From the NCBI GenBank assembly GCA_946056785.1, contig CAMGKS010000003.1, forward strand, positions 1-22,217: a stretch of 22,217 nt of DNA, given 5' to 3'. The DNA is from an uncultured Clostridia bacterium. GTDB taxonomy: Bacteria > Bacillota > Clostridia > Christensenellales > CAG-917. Each line of letters starts with the position of its first letter. The stretch's first letter is position 1. Below the pieces are notes generated by a model. The model did no database searches and was not told the origin of the DNA. It was given only the letters and a program-made list of their open reading frames with translations. This document shows, piece after piece, positions 7,595-15,914 of this stretch. The position numbers and the translations under genes were made by a program.

Positions 7595-7909
7595 TTTGTT
7601 TTAGCAATTCCTTTTTTAGATATTATTGTCACAATTTACAAATAAAACCGCTCTGTCCGGGTTTTACCTCATACGCATGAATTTATAAAAAGCAAATTCC
7701 GCTTTTATAGCAAATCAACCGTTTGCAACTTTACATAGCATTTTTGGTTTTGCACGTTAACGTTTATAAATTGCAACCGAAACAAGCCGAAAACAGCGTT
7801 CCGATTGCAATAATATAACGCAATGCGATATAAACGTTACATCGCAATAAAATATCGCAATAAACTTATTTAACAATAAACTTATTTGACTAATAAACTT
7901 ATTGCTTAG
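7595..7909. other. AT-rich intergenic region with hairpins and a short tandem repeat
   Basis: No gene is seen here. It contains three copies of AATAAACTTATT at about 7859-7902, each nearly self-complementary and set right after the P-loop gene stop. Next come ATTGCGAT-type words in a hairpin near 7825-7847. A longer hairpin at 7684-7709 (TATAAAAAGC / GCTTTTATA) could act as a weak terminator. A hairpin at 7643-7666 (TAAAACC / GGTTTTA, ten-base loop) lies close to thrC. No T-box or known riboswitch motif was recognised. Confidence 0.5.
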
Positions 7910-8317
7910 TTAAATATACTTTTTCAAGAAGTCCGGCATTTCGTCAAGGTCCTTGCTCGCCGTAACGAAAAACTCGATATTCGACTTTACGCCCTTTTCG
8001 CAAATCCATTGATAAAACTTTTCCATTTCGGAAACGTCTTTATGGCAGATGCGGTGAGCTCCGTCGATAAAGAACGTGGTTATGTCGTAGTTGCAGGCAA
8101 TAATACCTTTAATAAAACCGATGAGTTCCGCCTCGTTAAAAACTTCTTCGTCTTTCGTATTGATTTTTTTCATCTGATTACGGAGATTCGGCATATATCT
8201 GTCTGTATCCGTAAGATAAACGACAATACCCTTGGTCTTATCGACGGCGTCGTTTGCCATATCAATCATCTTTTTGGTTTTGCCAGAGCCTTTTGACCCG
8301 TAAATAATGCTAATCAT
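7910..8317 (-). CDS. Small P-loop ATPase-like protein, unknown function
   Basis: A 135-residue protein with a perfect Walker A box GSKGSGKT at residues 7-14 and a Walker B-like strand TTFFIDGAH ending in D85 and H88. It is about one P-loop domain long, with nothing appended. The layout recalls thymidine-kinase-type or small helicase-type nucleotide binders, but the zinc ribbon and lasso of thymidine kinase are absent. Annotations of PilT type for such short proteins are not supported here. SD GAGGGG precedes the ATG. It starts 23 bases after the citrate-synthase-like gene and is probably its co-transcribed partner and the end of that operon. Its substrate is unknown. Confidence 0.75.
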   Translation of the reverse strand: MISIIYGSKGSGKTKKMIDMANDAVDKTKGIVVYLTDTDRYMPNLRNQMKKINTKDEEVFNEAELIGFIKGIIACNYDITTFFIDGAHRICHKDVSEMEKFYQWICEKGVKSNIEFFVTASKDLDEMPDFLKKYI

Positions 8318-8340
8318 ATTTTACCCCTCATTATAAAAAT

Positions 8341-9753
8341 TTAGTTTTCGGATTTTTTCGTTTTAAGGTGCGACTTTAAAGTTTCGTATCTCTGCGGATC
8401 GATAGCCTTAATCATCATATTAAGTTCGCCGTCGCTCATCATAGTGGTTCTTCCCTCGGCATACTTTTTATCGACCATCTCTTTCATCTTAACTATAAGG
8501 TCGTCCTTTTTATCGATAACATCCTCACCCGTTAAATTATAATATTTATTTATCCAAAATGCAATACCTGCAAGGCCTGAAAAACTGTCGACAATTACAG
8601 TAGGTGCACGGTGAAGAATTTTTTCGGTATCGAATATGTTGTAAATCTCCTGATTTTTAAGTAAGCCGTCCGCATGAATACCCGCTCTCGTTGCGTTGAA
8701 ATTGCGGCCGACAAACGGCGTTCTAGGCGGAATATCTATTCCCATTTCGTTTTCCATGTAGTCAGCGATTTCCGTGATGACGGATAAATCCATACCGCCG
8801 TTATGTCCTTTTATAGAAGCATATTCGATTGCCATAGCTTCAAGCGGCGTGTTTCCCGTACGTTCGCCTATTCCCATCACGGTAGTATTGACGGAACTGC
8901 AACCGTAAAGCCATGCCGTTGCGGAATTTACAACCGCCTTATAAAAATCGTTATGCCCGTGCCATTCAAGTTGCTCGGACGGAACTTCCGCATAATATTT
9001 AAGTCCGAAAATTATACCCTGTACGCTTCTCGGCAAGGCGGTTCCCGGATAGCTGACGCCATAGCCCATCGTATCGCATGCACGGATTTTAATAGGAATA
9101 CCGCTTTCCTGCTGCAACTTCATAAGCTCGATTGCAAAAGGAACGACAAAACCGAAATAGTCCGCTCTTGTAATATCTTCAAAATGGCATCTAGGACGAA
9201 TACCCCTTTCAAGCGCCATTTTTACTATGCTGAGATACTTATCCAAAGCCTGTTTACGAGTTATGTTCATCTTTTTGAAAATGTGATAATCTGAACAGCT
9301 TACAAGTATACCCGTTTCTTTCAACCCGAACGATTTAACAAGTTCGAAATCTTTTTCGTTAGCTCTTATCCAACTTGTAATCTCCGGAAATTTATAACCG
9401 AGTTCCAGACATTTTTCAACGGCTTTTCTGTCCTGTTCGCTGTAAAGGAAAAATTCGCTCTGTCTGATTATTCCGTTCGGTCCTGACAAACGGTGAAGCA
9501 TCTTATAAAGCTCAACTATATTTTCTACGGAAAAAGGAGAACACGACTGCTGTCCGTCACGGAAAGTGGTATCGGTAATAAACAAATCTTTCGGCGTATC
9601 CATTTGTACCGTTCTGAAGTTGAAAGCGGTTTTAGGAATTGAACCATAGCTGAATACGTTTCTTAACAAATTAGGCTGAGCTACGTCCTGCAAATTCGGT
9701 TTATACGCATGTTCCTCAATCAAATTTCTCGCTTTATTATATTTAACTATCAT
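8341..9753 (-). CDS. (Re)-citrate synthase-like enzyme of the isopropylmalate/homocitrate synthase family
   Basis: A DRE-TIM metallolyase of 470 residues. The catalytic start is DTTFRDGQQ at 61-69, the metal ligands are H265-x-H267 with N268-D269, and GIGERTGN follows at 294-301. These enzymes condense an acyl-CoA with a 2-oxo acid. The ~55-residue N-terminal extension, the segment GPNGIIRQSEFFLYSEQD, and the absence of the C-terminal LeuA regulatory domain fit, as I remember it, the Clostridium kluyveri-type (Re)-citrate synthase, which makes citrate from acetyl-CoA and oxaloacetate in anaerobes. Isopropylmalate, homocitrate or citramalate synthase cannot be excluded by eye. SD AGGAGG precedes the ATG, which lies 12 bases after prfA; the small P-loop gene follows. 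No other TCA or leucine genes are nearby. Confidence 0.7.
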   Translation of the reverse strand: MIVKYNKARNLIEEHAYKPNLQDVAQPNLLRNVFSYGSIPKTAFNFRTVQMDTPKDLFITDTTFRDGQQSCSPFSVENIVELYKMLHRLSGPNGIIRQSEFFLYSEQDRKAVEKCLELGYKFPEITSWIRANEKDFELVKSFGLKETGILVSCSDYHIFKKMNITRKQALDKYLSIVKMALERGIRPRCHFEDITRADYFGFVVPFAIELMKLQQESGIPIKIRACDTMGYGVSYPGTALPRSVQGIIFGLKYYAEVPSEQLEWHGHNDFYKAVVNSATAWLYGCSSVNTTVMGIGERTGNTPLEAMAIEYASIKGHNGGMDLSVITEIADYMENEMGIDIPPRTPFVGRNFNATRAGIHADGLLKNQEIYNIFDTEKILHRAPTVIVDSFSGLAGIAFWINKYYNLTGEDVIDKKDDLIVKMKEMVDKKYAEGRTTMMSDGELNMMIKAIDPQRYETLKSHLKTKKSEN

Positions 9754-9765
9754 AATGCATGCCTC

Positions 9766-10851
9766 CTATTCTATGTTTTCCAACAATTTATTCTGTACCG
9801 CAATACGCAATGCGGTGACCATTTCGTCTATATCGCCCAACATAAACTTGTCAAGCGTATACAACGTTAATCCTATTCTGTGGTCCGTCACTCTTCCCTG
9901 CGGAAAATTGTACGTCCTGATTCTTTCAGAGCGGTCGCCCGTGCCTACTTGGGCTCTGCGCTGTTCCGAATATTCTTTATCGGCTTGCGATTGATAATAA
10001 TCGTAAAGTCTCGACTTTAAAACCTTCATGGCCTTTTCACGGTTTTTAATCTGGCTTCTCTCGTCCTGACATTCGATAACAAGTCCCGTCGGCAAATGGG
10101 TTATCCTTATGGCAGATTCCGTTTTGTTGACGTGCTGTCCGCCGGCCCCGCTGCTTCTGAAAGTATCTATCTTTAAATCTTTTTCGTTAATCTCGATTTC
10201 GACGTCTTCCGCTTCGGGCAATACAGCAACCGTTACGGTGGAAGTATGAACTCTGCCCTGCGATTCGGTAGCCGGAACTCGTTGTACGCGGTGAACGCCG
10301 CTTTCGTATTTAAGTTTTCCGTACGCCCCTTTACCTGTTATCAGAAAAACGGCTTCTTTCACTCCGCCGAGTTCGGTCATGTTCATCGATATATCTTCGA
10401 CTTTCCAACGGTTGCGTTCGGCATACGCCTTGTACATTTTCATAAGCTCGGCGCCGAACAAACTCGCCTCGTCTCCGCCTGCACCGCCTCGTATTTCCAA
10501 AACAACGTTATTGTCTTCGTTTGGGTCTTTGGGCAACAACAGCACCTTTACGTTTTGTGCGTCCTCGTCAAGCGTTTTAAGCATATCGTCGTATTCGTCT
10601 TTGAACATAGATTTCATATCCTGATCGGTTTCGCTTGCAATAGCTTTTTCGAGATCGCTAAGTTCCTGCTTGTGCCTTTTAAGCGATAAGTAGCCTTCTA
10701 CAATCGGTTCAAGGTCGAAGCGTTCCTTACTCAATTTTTTAAATTCGTTCTGATTGGAAACGACTTCGCCTTTCGCAAGCTCGTTTGATAAAAAATCGTA
10801 TCTTTCTTCGATCTTATCGAGCTTAGTCAGCATTCCTTCACTTATTTTCAT
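9766..10851 (-). CDS. prfA: Peptide chain release factor 1
   Basis: RF1 ends translation at UAA and UAG. It is 361 residues, the normal length. The codon-recognition tripeptide is PAT at 193-195 (RF1, not RF2, which has SPF), and the peptidyl-hydrolase motif GGQ is at 237-239 in SSGAGGQHVNKTESAIRITH. No programmed frameshift is present, as expected for RF1. SD GAGGT precedes ATG 10851. It follows the PrmC-containing gene by 35 bases. PrmC methylates the glutamine of this GGQ, so the pair is functionally linked, an arrangement widespread in bacteria. Confidence 0.97.
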   Translation of the reverse strand: MKISEGMLTKLDKIEERYDFLSNELAKGEVVSNQNEFKKLSKERFDLEPIVEGYLSLKRHKQELSDLEKAIASETDQDMKSMFKDEYDDMLKTLDEDAQNVKVLLLPKDPNEDNNVVLEIRGGAGGDEASLFGAELMKMYKAYAERNRWKVEDISMNMTELGGVKEAVFLITGKGAYGKLKYESGVHRVQRVPATESQGRVHTSTVTVAVLPEAEDVEIEINEKDLKIDTFRSSGAGGQHVNKTESAIRITHLPTGLVIECQDERSQIKNREKAMKVLKSRLYDYYQSQADKEYSEQRRAQVGTGDRSERIRTYNFPQGRVTDHRIGLTLYTLDKFMLGDIDEMVTALRIAVQNKLLENIE

Positions 10852-10886
10852 AATTACCTCTGTATATTCTAAAAATCAAATTCGGT

Positions 10887-12743
10887 TTATCTTTTTACAA
10901 TCACGATTCTGTCGTTTTGCGACATATCCTTTACTACCTCTACAAACGGTTGCTTTCCCTTTTCGTCTGTTACGCTTAAAAACAGATTCTTGACGCTTTC
11001 GCCCTGATTAAAACCGATTTCCATAAGCAAAACGCCGTTTTCATTCAAATGAGAGAACGCTTCGGCGGCAAGTATTCTGTAAAATTTTAAGCCGTCGGCT
11101 CCGCCGTCCAATGCCGATATAGGTTCGAATTTCTTTACGGAATCGTCGAGTTTTGCAATTTCGCCGCTTTCTATATAAGGCGGATTTGAAATTATCATAT
11201 CAAATTTTCCGTCGATTTTTTCAAACATATCGCTTCTGACAAAGTTTATTTCAACCCCGTTGTTTAAAGCGTTTGCCTTTGCTACGTCAAGAGCCCTCTC
11301 GGATATATCCGAAGCTGTTACCGAAGCGGCGGACTTTTTCTTTATAACGATTGCAATAGCTCCGCTTCCCGTACACAAATCGAGCACTTTCTTTTCGCTG
11401 CCGTCATCGGTTAAATATTCGAGTGCTTTGTCGCAAAGTTCTTCCGTCTCGGGACGAGGAATTAATACGTTTTCATTCACCGCTATTTTGTAGCCGTAAA
11501 AATCTTGAAATCCCAACGCATAGCTGAGCGGCATACCTCCGGACATTTTCTTTGCGATTTTTTCCATAGCTTCGAAACTTTTTCCGTCTATAAGTTTCAA
11601 CTCGCTTAATGCGTCACGTTTGATTTCAAGCACTTCGCATATCAGCCAATCTATATCCGACTGTTCCGCTTTCGGACAGATACCCGACAATCTGTTTCTT
11701 GCCACTGAATAAGGCACTTTTATATTGAACTTTTGCGTAGGGATAGTTATGTCTGCGTCCATTTCCCTAACCTTGTTAAAAGCGGCAATGGCGACTTCTA
11801 CCATATCGTCGGTAGGCTTTTTGGTCGTCAGTTTTTGAAGCAACATGCCGGGAGCACGTAAAATTTTTACGAACCAATTATCAAATTTAGCGAGCAATTT
11901 CAAAAGCTCGTATGCAATTGCGGCAATAATCGGGACAAAAACAAGTTTGCAGGGAATTTTTATCAGAGCATTAAGCAGTTTGTTATCGGTCTGCCAACCC
12001 AAAACGTTCAAAAGATAATTTACCAAAGCAAATACAAAAATCGAAATGGCAAGAACAAAAAATGTAAACGTGGTTCCGCAACGGCTATGAGCAGTGCTCA
12101 TTTTCTGAGCGTTTTCAACCGTAAGCTCCAGTCCGTGTTCATAGCAGTTTATAGTGCGATGCTCCGCACCGTGATACATAAACACTCGTCTTATATCTTT
12201 CATTGCCGTAACAAGCAATATGTAAATTATAAACACAAGCAATAGCAAGCCGCCTTCTATAAGGCTATACCAAAGACTATATAGTCTGTGTCCCGAAATA
12301 GCCGAAACGTTATCGCAAATTGCAGACGTAATTACGTTAGGCAAGACGATAAATAATGCTATGGCAAGCAATAAACCTAAAATAACCGAAAACCCCATAA
12401 GCAAATTCATAGGGTTTATTTTAAACTTTTTAGCGACAAAATTTTCAAACTTCGTCGGCTCGGCAAAATCGCCGTATACTTCTGCCGAACGCAATAAAAT
12501 TGCCGTTCCGCTGAAAAGTTGCGTACAAAGATTAACTATTCCCCGTATAAAAGGCAATCGGAAAAAAACGCTCTTTTCTTTGGCAGGCTTGAATCGTGAC
12601 GTTTCGATTTCAATTTCGCCGCTCGAAGTACGAACGGCAGTTGCAACCGAACTTTCGCCACGCATCATTACGCCTTCTAATACCGCCTGTCCTCCTATCG
12701 AAGAACGTCGATATGTTTTTTTCTTTTTCTCTTTATCTTTCAA
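10887..12743 (-). CDS. prmC: DUF1385 membrane domain fused to PrmC release-factor glutamine methyltransferase
   Basis: One continuous 618-residue frame. Residues 1-~325 are a DUF1385 (YqhQ-type) membrane protein: GGQAVLEGVMMRGE at 17-30, YHGAEHRTINCYEHG at 190-204, HSRCGTTFT at 219-227, with hydrophobic segments near 115-137, 162-180, 224-248 and 262-283. Residues ~340-618 are PrmC: helical N-domain with PLSYALG at 405-411 and VLIPRPETE at 426-434, SAM loop DLCTGSGAI at 455-463, catalytic NPPY at 520-523. PrmC N5-methylates the GGQ glutamine of release factors, whose RF1 gene is next. The two parts are usually separate neighbouring genes. The start is TTG with AAAGGTAG ahead. A fusion would tether PrmC to the membrane. 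Domain calls are firm; a sequencing-error origin of the fusion cannot be excluded. Confidence 0.93.
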   Translation of the reverse strand: MKDKEKKKKTYRRSSIGGQAVLEGVMMRGESSVATAVRTSSGEIEIETSRFKPAKEKSVFFRLPFIRGIVNLCTQLFSGTAILLRSAEVYGDFAEPTKFENFVAKKFKINPMNLLMGFSVILGLLLAIALFIVLPNVITSAICDNVSAISGHRLYSLWYSLIEGGLLLLVFIIYILLVTAMKDIRRVFMYHGAEHRTINCYEHGLELTVENAQKMSTAHSRCGTTFTFFVLAISIFVFALVNYLLNVLGWQTDNKLLNALIKIPCKLVFVPIIAAIAYELLKLLAKFDNWFVKILRAPGMLLQKLTTKKPTDDMVEVAIAAFNKVREMDADITIPTQKFNIKVPYSVARNRLSGICPKAEQSDIDWLICEVLEIKRDALSELKLIDGKSFEAMEKIAKKMSGGMPLSYALGFQDFYGYKIAVNENVLIPRPETEELCDKALEYLTDDGSEKKVLDLCTGSGAIAIVIKKKSAASVTASDISERALDVAKANALNNGVEINFVRSDMFEKIDGKFDMIISNPPYIESGEIAKLDDSVKKFEPISALDGGADGLKFYRILAAEAFSHLNENGVLLMEIGFNQGESVKNLFLSVTDEKGKQPFVEVVKDMSQNDRIVIVKR

Positions 12744-12758
12744 TACGCTACCTTTAAG

Positions 12759-12786
12759 TAAAAAAAATGCAGCGAAGCTGCATTTT
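12759..12786 (-). terminator. Rho-independent terminator after rpmE
   Basis: AAAATGCAGC, a three-base loop and GCTGCATTTT form a perfect 10-bp stem followed on the minus strand by a total run of eight T. It sits between rpmE and the DUF1385-PrmC gene, so downstream transcription needs read-through or an unseen promoter. Confidence 0.92.
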
Positions 12787-12796
12787 AATTACGGTG

Positions 12797-13015
12797 TTAT
12801 TTGTTTTCGTTATTGCGGTTAAACTTAGCGTTAAACTTCTCAATACGTCCACCTGAGTCAATGAGCTTCTGTTTGCCTGTGAAATACGGATGGCATTTCG
12901 AGCAAATTTCTACTCTGATGTCAGTCGTATCTTTTGTAGTGCCCGTAACAAACGTATTTCCGCAAGCACATGTAACTGTTGCATCGTGATAATTTGGATG
13001 TATACTTTCTTTCAT
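12797..13015 (-). CDS. rpmE: 50S ribosomal protein L31 (zinc-binding form)
   Basis: A large-subunit protein that bridges to the small subunit. It has 72 residues from the ATG at 13015, which follows GGAGG; the upstream ATG at 13027 overlaps that SD and is not used. The start reads MKESIHPNYHD, as in L31. Zinc ligands C16, C18, C38 and C41 are all present, so this is the C+ form that depends on zinc rather than the zinc-free paralogue. It has its own consensus promoter and a strong terminator, as expected for a highly expressed single gene. Rho and other frequent neighbours are absent here. Confidence 0.97.
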   Translation of the reverse strand: MKESIHPNYHDATVTCACGNTFVTGTTKDTTDIRVEICSKCHPYFTGKQKLIDSGGRIEKFNAKFNRNNENK

Positions 13016-13076
13016 CGTGTCCTCCATTCATACTCGATAAATTGTTAGATAAAATATCAGCTTAAAATTCTTTTCT

Positions 13077-13105
13077 ATTATAAACATTACGCAAAACTAA
13101 GTCAA
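13077..13105 (-). promoter_or_regulatory. Promoter of rpmE
   Basis: TTGACT (13105-13100), 17 bases, TATAAT (13082-13077) on the minus strand: the best promoter in the window. Transcription would start near 13070, giving a leader of about 55 bases with GGAGG. Confidence 0.88.
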
Positions 13106-13114
13106 GCAAATTAA

Positions 13115-13135
13115 ACAGCTATTATTCATAGCTGT
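13115..13135 (-). terminator. Terminator hairpin overlapping the end of the importer ATPase gene
   Basis: ACAGCTAT, five bases, ATAGCTGT form an 8-bp stem that includes the ATPase stop codon. On the minus strand TTTAATTT follows, a moderate T-run. It lies just upstream of the rpmE -35, so it likely ends the importer operon. Confidence 0.6.
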
Positions 13136-13820
13136 CAAGTAATTTTTTTCTTATTTCCGCCAAAGAATCGTCCGATAAAACTCTTTTTTCTTTCGGGATA
13201 CCGATTTCTATAATTTCGTCCACTCTTACGGGAGAATCTTTTACAATAACGACTTTATCCGCTAAAAGCAATGCTTCGTCTATTGCATGCGTAACGAAAA
13301 TTACCGTCCGTTTTTCCGTTTCGTAAAGCTTAAGAAACGTTTTGATAAGTCTGCCTTTCATCGATGGGTCAAGGCCTTTAAACGGTTCGTCAAGCAGCAA
13401 AACTTCAGACGGATATAAAAACGCACGTGCCATATTCGCCCTTTGAGCCATTCCTCCGGACAATTCTTTTTTGAGCGATTTTTCTTCGCCTGAAAGTTCG
13501 ACTTTTTCTAACATCTCTTTGACTTTCGCTTTGCGTTCCGCTTTGTCTTTGATAATCTTTCTCAACACCAGCTCGAGATTCTTTTCCAAAGAAAGATTGG
13601 GAACTAACCTGTCTTCTTGAAAAATGTAAGACGTTTTTTCGCATTCTATATCGCCTTCATACGGAATAAGATTCGCAAGTGCGTTAAGCAGCGTCGACTT
13701 CCCTATTCCCGATTTTCCTAAAATGCAGGTTATCTTGTTCTCATCGAATTCGAAATCGAAATCTTCGAATATCTTCTTTTCGCCGAAAGCAACGTTAAGT
13801 CCTTTAACGCTGACGCTCAT
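13122..13820 (-). CDS. ABC importer ATPase, SsuB/TauB/ThiZ-type
   Basis: The 232-residue ATP-hydrolysing subunit of the importer. Walker A GKSGIGKST at 35-43, Q-loop Q68, signature LSGGM at 120-124, Walker B LLLDEP with D144 and E145, and the switch histidine in VTHAIDEA. The short length, without a regulatory C-domain, fits the nitrate/sulfonate/taurine/pyrimidine importer group. The frame is open upstream to 14042, but the ATG at 13820 overlaps the permease stop by four bases (ATGA) and has GGAGGTGG in front, so it is the start. The substrate cannot be told from this subunit. Confidence 0.92.
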   Translation of the reverse strand: MSVSVKGLNVAFGEKKIFEDFDFEFDENKITCILGKSGIGKSTLLNALANLIPYEGDIECEKTSYIFQEDRLVPNLSLEKNLELVLRKIIKDKAERKAKVKEMLEKVELSGEEKSLKKELSGGMAQRANMARAFLYPSEVLLLDEPFKGLDPSMKGRLIKTFLKLYETEKRTVIFVTHAIDEALLLADKVVIVKDSPVRVDEIIEIGIPKEKRVLSDDSLAEIRKKLLDSYE

Positions 13821-14662
13821 CTTACCACCTCCGTGATTTTTATAATCAATGAAAAAACGCCTTCCAAAATAAACGACAAAATTACGGCAAATATAGTAAG
13901 GGCTAAAAGGTACGCCGTATCGAAACTGAGATTTGCCGTACGCATCAACAAACCTATGCTCTTTTTGGTAAGTGCCATAATTTCGGTTGCTATCACGACT
14001 TTTGCGGTAAGCGACACCGTGCTCCGCATGCTTTCTAAACACGGTCTTTTTATGCTCGGCAAATATATAAATCGCACGATATCCGTTTTCGACAATTTAA
14101 ACGTTTTCGCCATCTTCAATAAGTTTTCGTCCACCCCCGTAATCGCCGAATAAAACGCCGAATACAAAATCGGAAAAGCAATCAAAAAACCTATGATGAT
14201 CGGGGCGTACGCATAATCGACCCAAATCAAAATCAAAAGTATTACAGCCAAAGTCGGAGCCGCTCGCAATATGGTTATAATAGGCGAAAAGATTTTATGA
14301 ACAGGTTTTGCAAAAGCCGAAAGCATGGACAACGCAAAAGCGGCAAAGGCGGAAATCGCAAAACACTCCAGCGTTCTCAAAAGCGTCCAACCGCCGTAAA
14401 CCCATATTTCCTTTTCTTTTAACATTCCGAAATACAGTTTAAGTACCTCGCCTACGTCAGGCAACAAAAGCGGCTTGCTTATAGCAGCAGCCGCTATTGC
14501 CCAAACGATAAAAATAAGTCCGACGGAACAAAGCGGATAAAATACCGCTTCGAAAATTTTTTTAACCACGGGTTTTTTAACAAAACCGACGAATTTGTTT
14601 TTTACGTTTTTATCGGTATTTTCTTTTTTTTCAATTTCTTTACTTTTTCCGCCGTTCGTCAT
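13817..14662 (-). CDS. ABC importer permease, SsuC/TauC/ThiX-type
   Basis: The 281-residue membrane subunit. A charged N-terminus of about 35 residues precedes roughly six hydrophobic segments of the binding-protein-dependent transport fold. The cytoplasmic EAA coupling loop is visible as NLLKMAKTFKLSKTDIVRFIYLPSI near residues 175-200. SD AAAGGTG precedes the ATG by five bases. It overlaps the ATPase gene and lies 263 bases after the receptor gene; that gap holds no recognisable gene or structure beyond a doubtful 23-codon frame without SD. Family assignment is firm, substrate unknown. Confidence 0.92.
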   Translation of the reverse strand: MTNGGKSKEIEKKENTDKNVKNKFVGFVKKPVVKKIFEAVFYPLCSVGLIFIVWAIAAAAISKPLLLPDVGEVLKLYFGMLKEKEIWVYGGWTLLRTLECFAISAFAAFALSMLSAFAKPVHKIFSPIITILRAAPTLAVILLILIWVDYAYAPIIIGFLIAFPILYSAFYSAITGVDENLLKMAKTFKLSKTDIVRFIYLPSIKRPCLESMRSTVSLTAKVVIATEIMALTKKSIGLLMRTANLSFDTAYLLALTIFAVILSFILEGVFSLIIKITEVVR

Positions 14663-14925
14663 TTTTCACCTTTAAACGTTATTGAAATTTGTTTGCCGCT
14701 AAATTACGCTTTTGTTATGCCGTTTTATTTATCAATGCCTCGTGTAGCATCTTTTATCGCCGCCTTAATAAGCGTGCGTCGTAAATTCCAACGCATTTTA
14801 GCTTAGAAATTTATCGGCTTTAAACGTTCTTCATAATTAGTTTTGCAAACAAACTCCAAGCGTTTTGTTATTCTTTGCCTACGTTTATTATAAATTCAGT
14901 CGGCTCACTATTTTAAGCGGCTATT

Positions 14926-15900
14926 TTATCTCTTATAATAAAAACCTTCGTCAGGTGCCGCCATTCCGAAAATCGCAAGATAGCTTTCGATGTCCGCCTT
15001 TATATCTTCAGCCCATTTGACGTCAATATTGCATCTCGGTATAGAAGCCGCCGGGAATGCCACCGAACTGCCGTAACCTTTAAACAGCCCGGTCAGTCCC
15101 GCCTGTTTTTCAGTGTCTGAAATATAATTCAAATTTTCAGTCATGACTTTTACGAGAGCGTTGATAAATTCTTTATCTTTTGCAAGACTTGCCTTTACAA
15201 CGAGCGACGCTTGCGGATACTTGTTTAAAGAACCCGTAACTTCGCTCCAGCCTTCCTGCAAATCGTAGAGATTGCTAAGGCCGTTTGCCGTTGCGTTAGT
15301 CGCCGCCGGTTCACCGACAAGGCCGTAATCTGCCTTTCCCTGCTTGATTGCGGCAATTACCTGCTGACCGCTCGTTACGTAATTTATTGCTACTTTTCCG
15401 CTTTCTGCGGTGCTCTGCAAAACAATCTTATCTTCTCCGAGTTTTCCTCTAAGCACTTTTTCGAGAACGAGTTGCGGAGTGTTCTGTTCACCGATAGAAT
15501 ATATCACCTTTCCTATCAACTTATCAAGAGTAAAGCTTTCGTCTGCGTTTCCAATAAGATACAATACGCCGAAAACGTTTGAGGTAACGATTTTATAATC
15601 GGCTCCCAAAGAATACAATTTAGCGATGGCATTTGTCGGCATTATTGCTATATCCGCTTTTTCACCGGTAATTTCACTGCCGATCAAACTTGAATCGATG
15701 ACGTTGAAATCAAGCTTATATCCGCCTACCGTAACGGGATTATCCATAATATTTGCCATTGCAAGAAGCGGAGTGCCGTCAGGCAAAGCCACTCTCAAAG
15801 TTTTTTGTTCGTTGTCCTTGTTGCAAGCTGCAAGAACACCGACCATTGTAACAACCATAACGATTATTAATAAAACCGACAACAATTTTTTTGTTTTCAT
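14926..15900 (-). CDS. NMT1/SsuA-like substrate-binding lipoprotein of an ABC importer
   Basis: A 324-residue lipoprotein receptor. The signal peptide (KTKKLLSVLLIIVMVVTMV) ends in a lipobox LAAC with lipidated C26. The mature part has the two-lobe periplasmic-binding fold of the NMT1/THI5-SsuA-TauA group, with the segment ADIAIMPTNAIAKLYSLGADYKIV typical of it. Members bind sulfonates, taurine, nitrate, thiamine precursors (formyl-pyrimidine) or aromatic acids; which one cannot be read here. No TPP riboswitch precedes the operon, which speaks against simple thiamine control. AAAGGAG precedes the ATG, and the SD overlaps the end of the TM1266-like gene, so the two are coupled. Confidence 0.9.
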   Translation of the reverse strand: MKTKKLLSVLLIIVMVVTMVGVLAACNKDNEQKTLRVALPDGTPLLAMANIMDNPVTVGGYKLDFNVIDSSLIGSEITGEKADIAIMPTNAIAKLYSLGADYKIVTSNVFGVLYLIGNADESFTLDKLIGKVIYSIGEQNTPQLVLEKVLRGKLGEDKIVLQSTAESGKVAINYVTSGQQVIAAIKQGKADYGLVGEPAATNATANGLSNLYDLQEGWSEVTGSLNKYPQASLVVKASLAKDKEFINALVKVMTENLNYISDTEKQAGLTGLFKGYGSSVAFPAASIPRCNIDVKWAEDIKADIESYLAIFGMAAPDEGFYYKR

Positions 15901-15914
15901 AAATTTAATCTCCT

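Noticed and set aside
7595..7909. T-box leader ahead of thrC-trpS
   Set aside because: The conserved T-box sequence and a terminator/antiterminator pair were not found; the hairpins present have no matching T-run.
8803..9294. Plus-strand open frame of 163 codons
   Set aside because: It is antisense to the middle of the citrate-synthase-like gene, has no SD and no recognisable domain. The same holds for the other long plus-strand frames over minus-strand genes.
13821..14042. N-terminal extension of the importer ATPase
   Set aside because: The added residues read the permease gene in another frame; the ATG at 13820 has a strong SD and overlaps the permease stop.
14725..14796. 23-codon minus-strand frame (MRWNLRRTLIK...) between receptor and permease genes
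   Set aside because: It looks amphipathic, but there is no SD and such a short frame is expected by chance.
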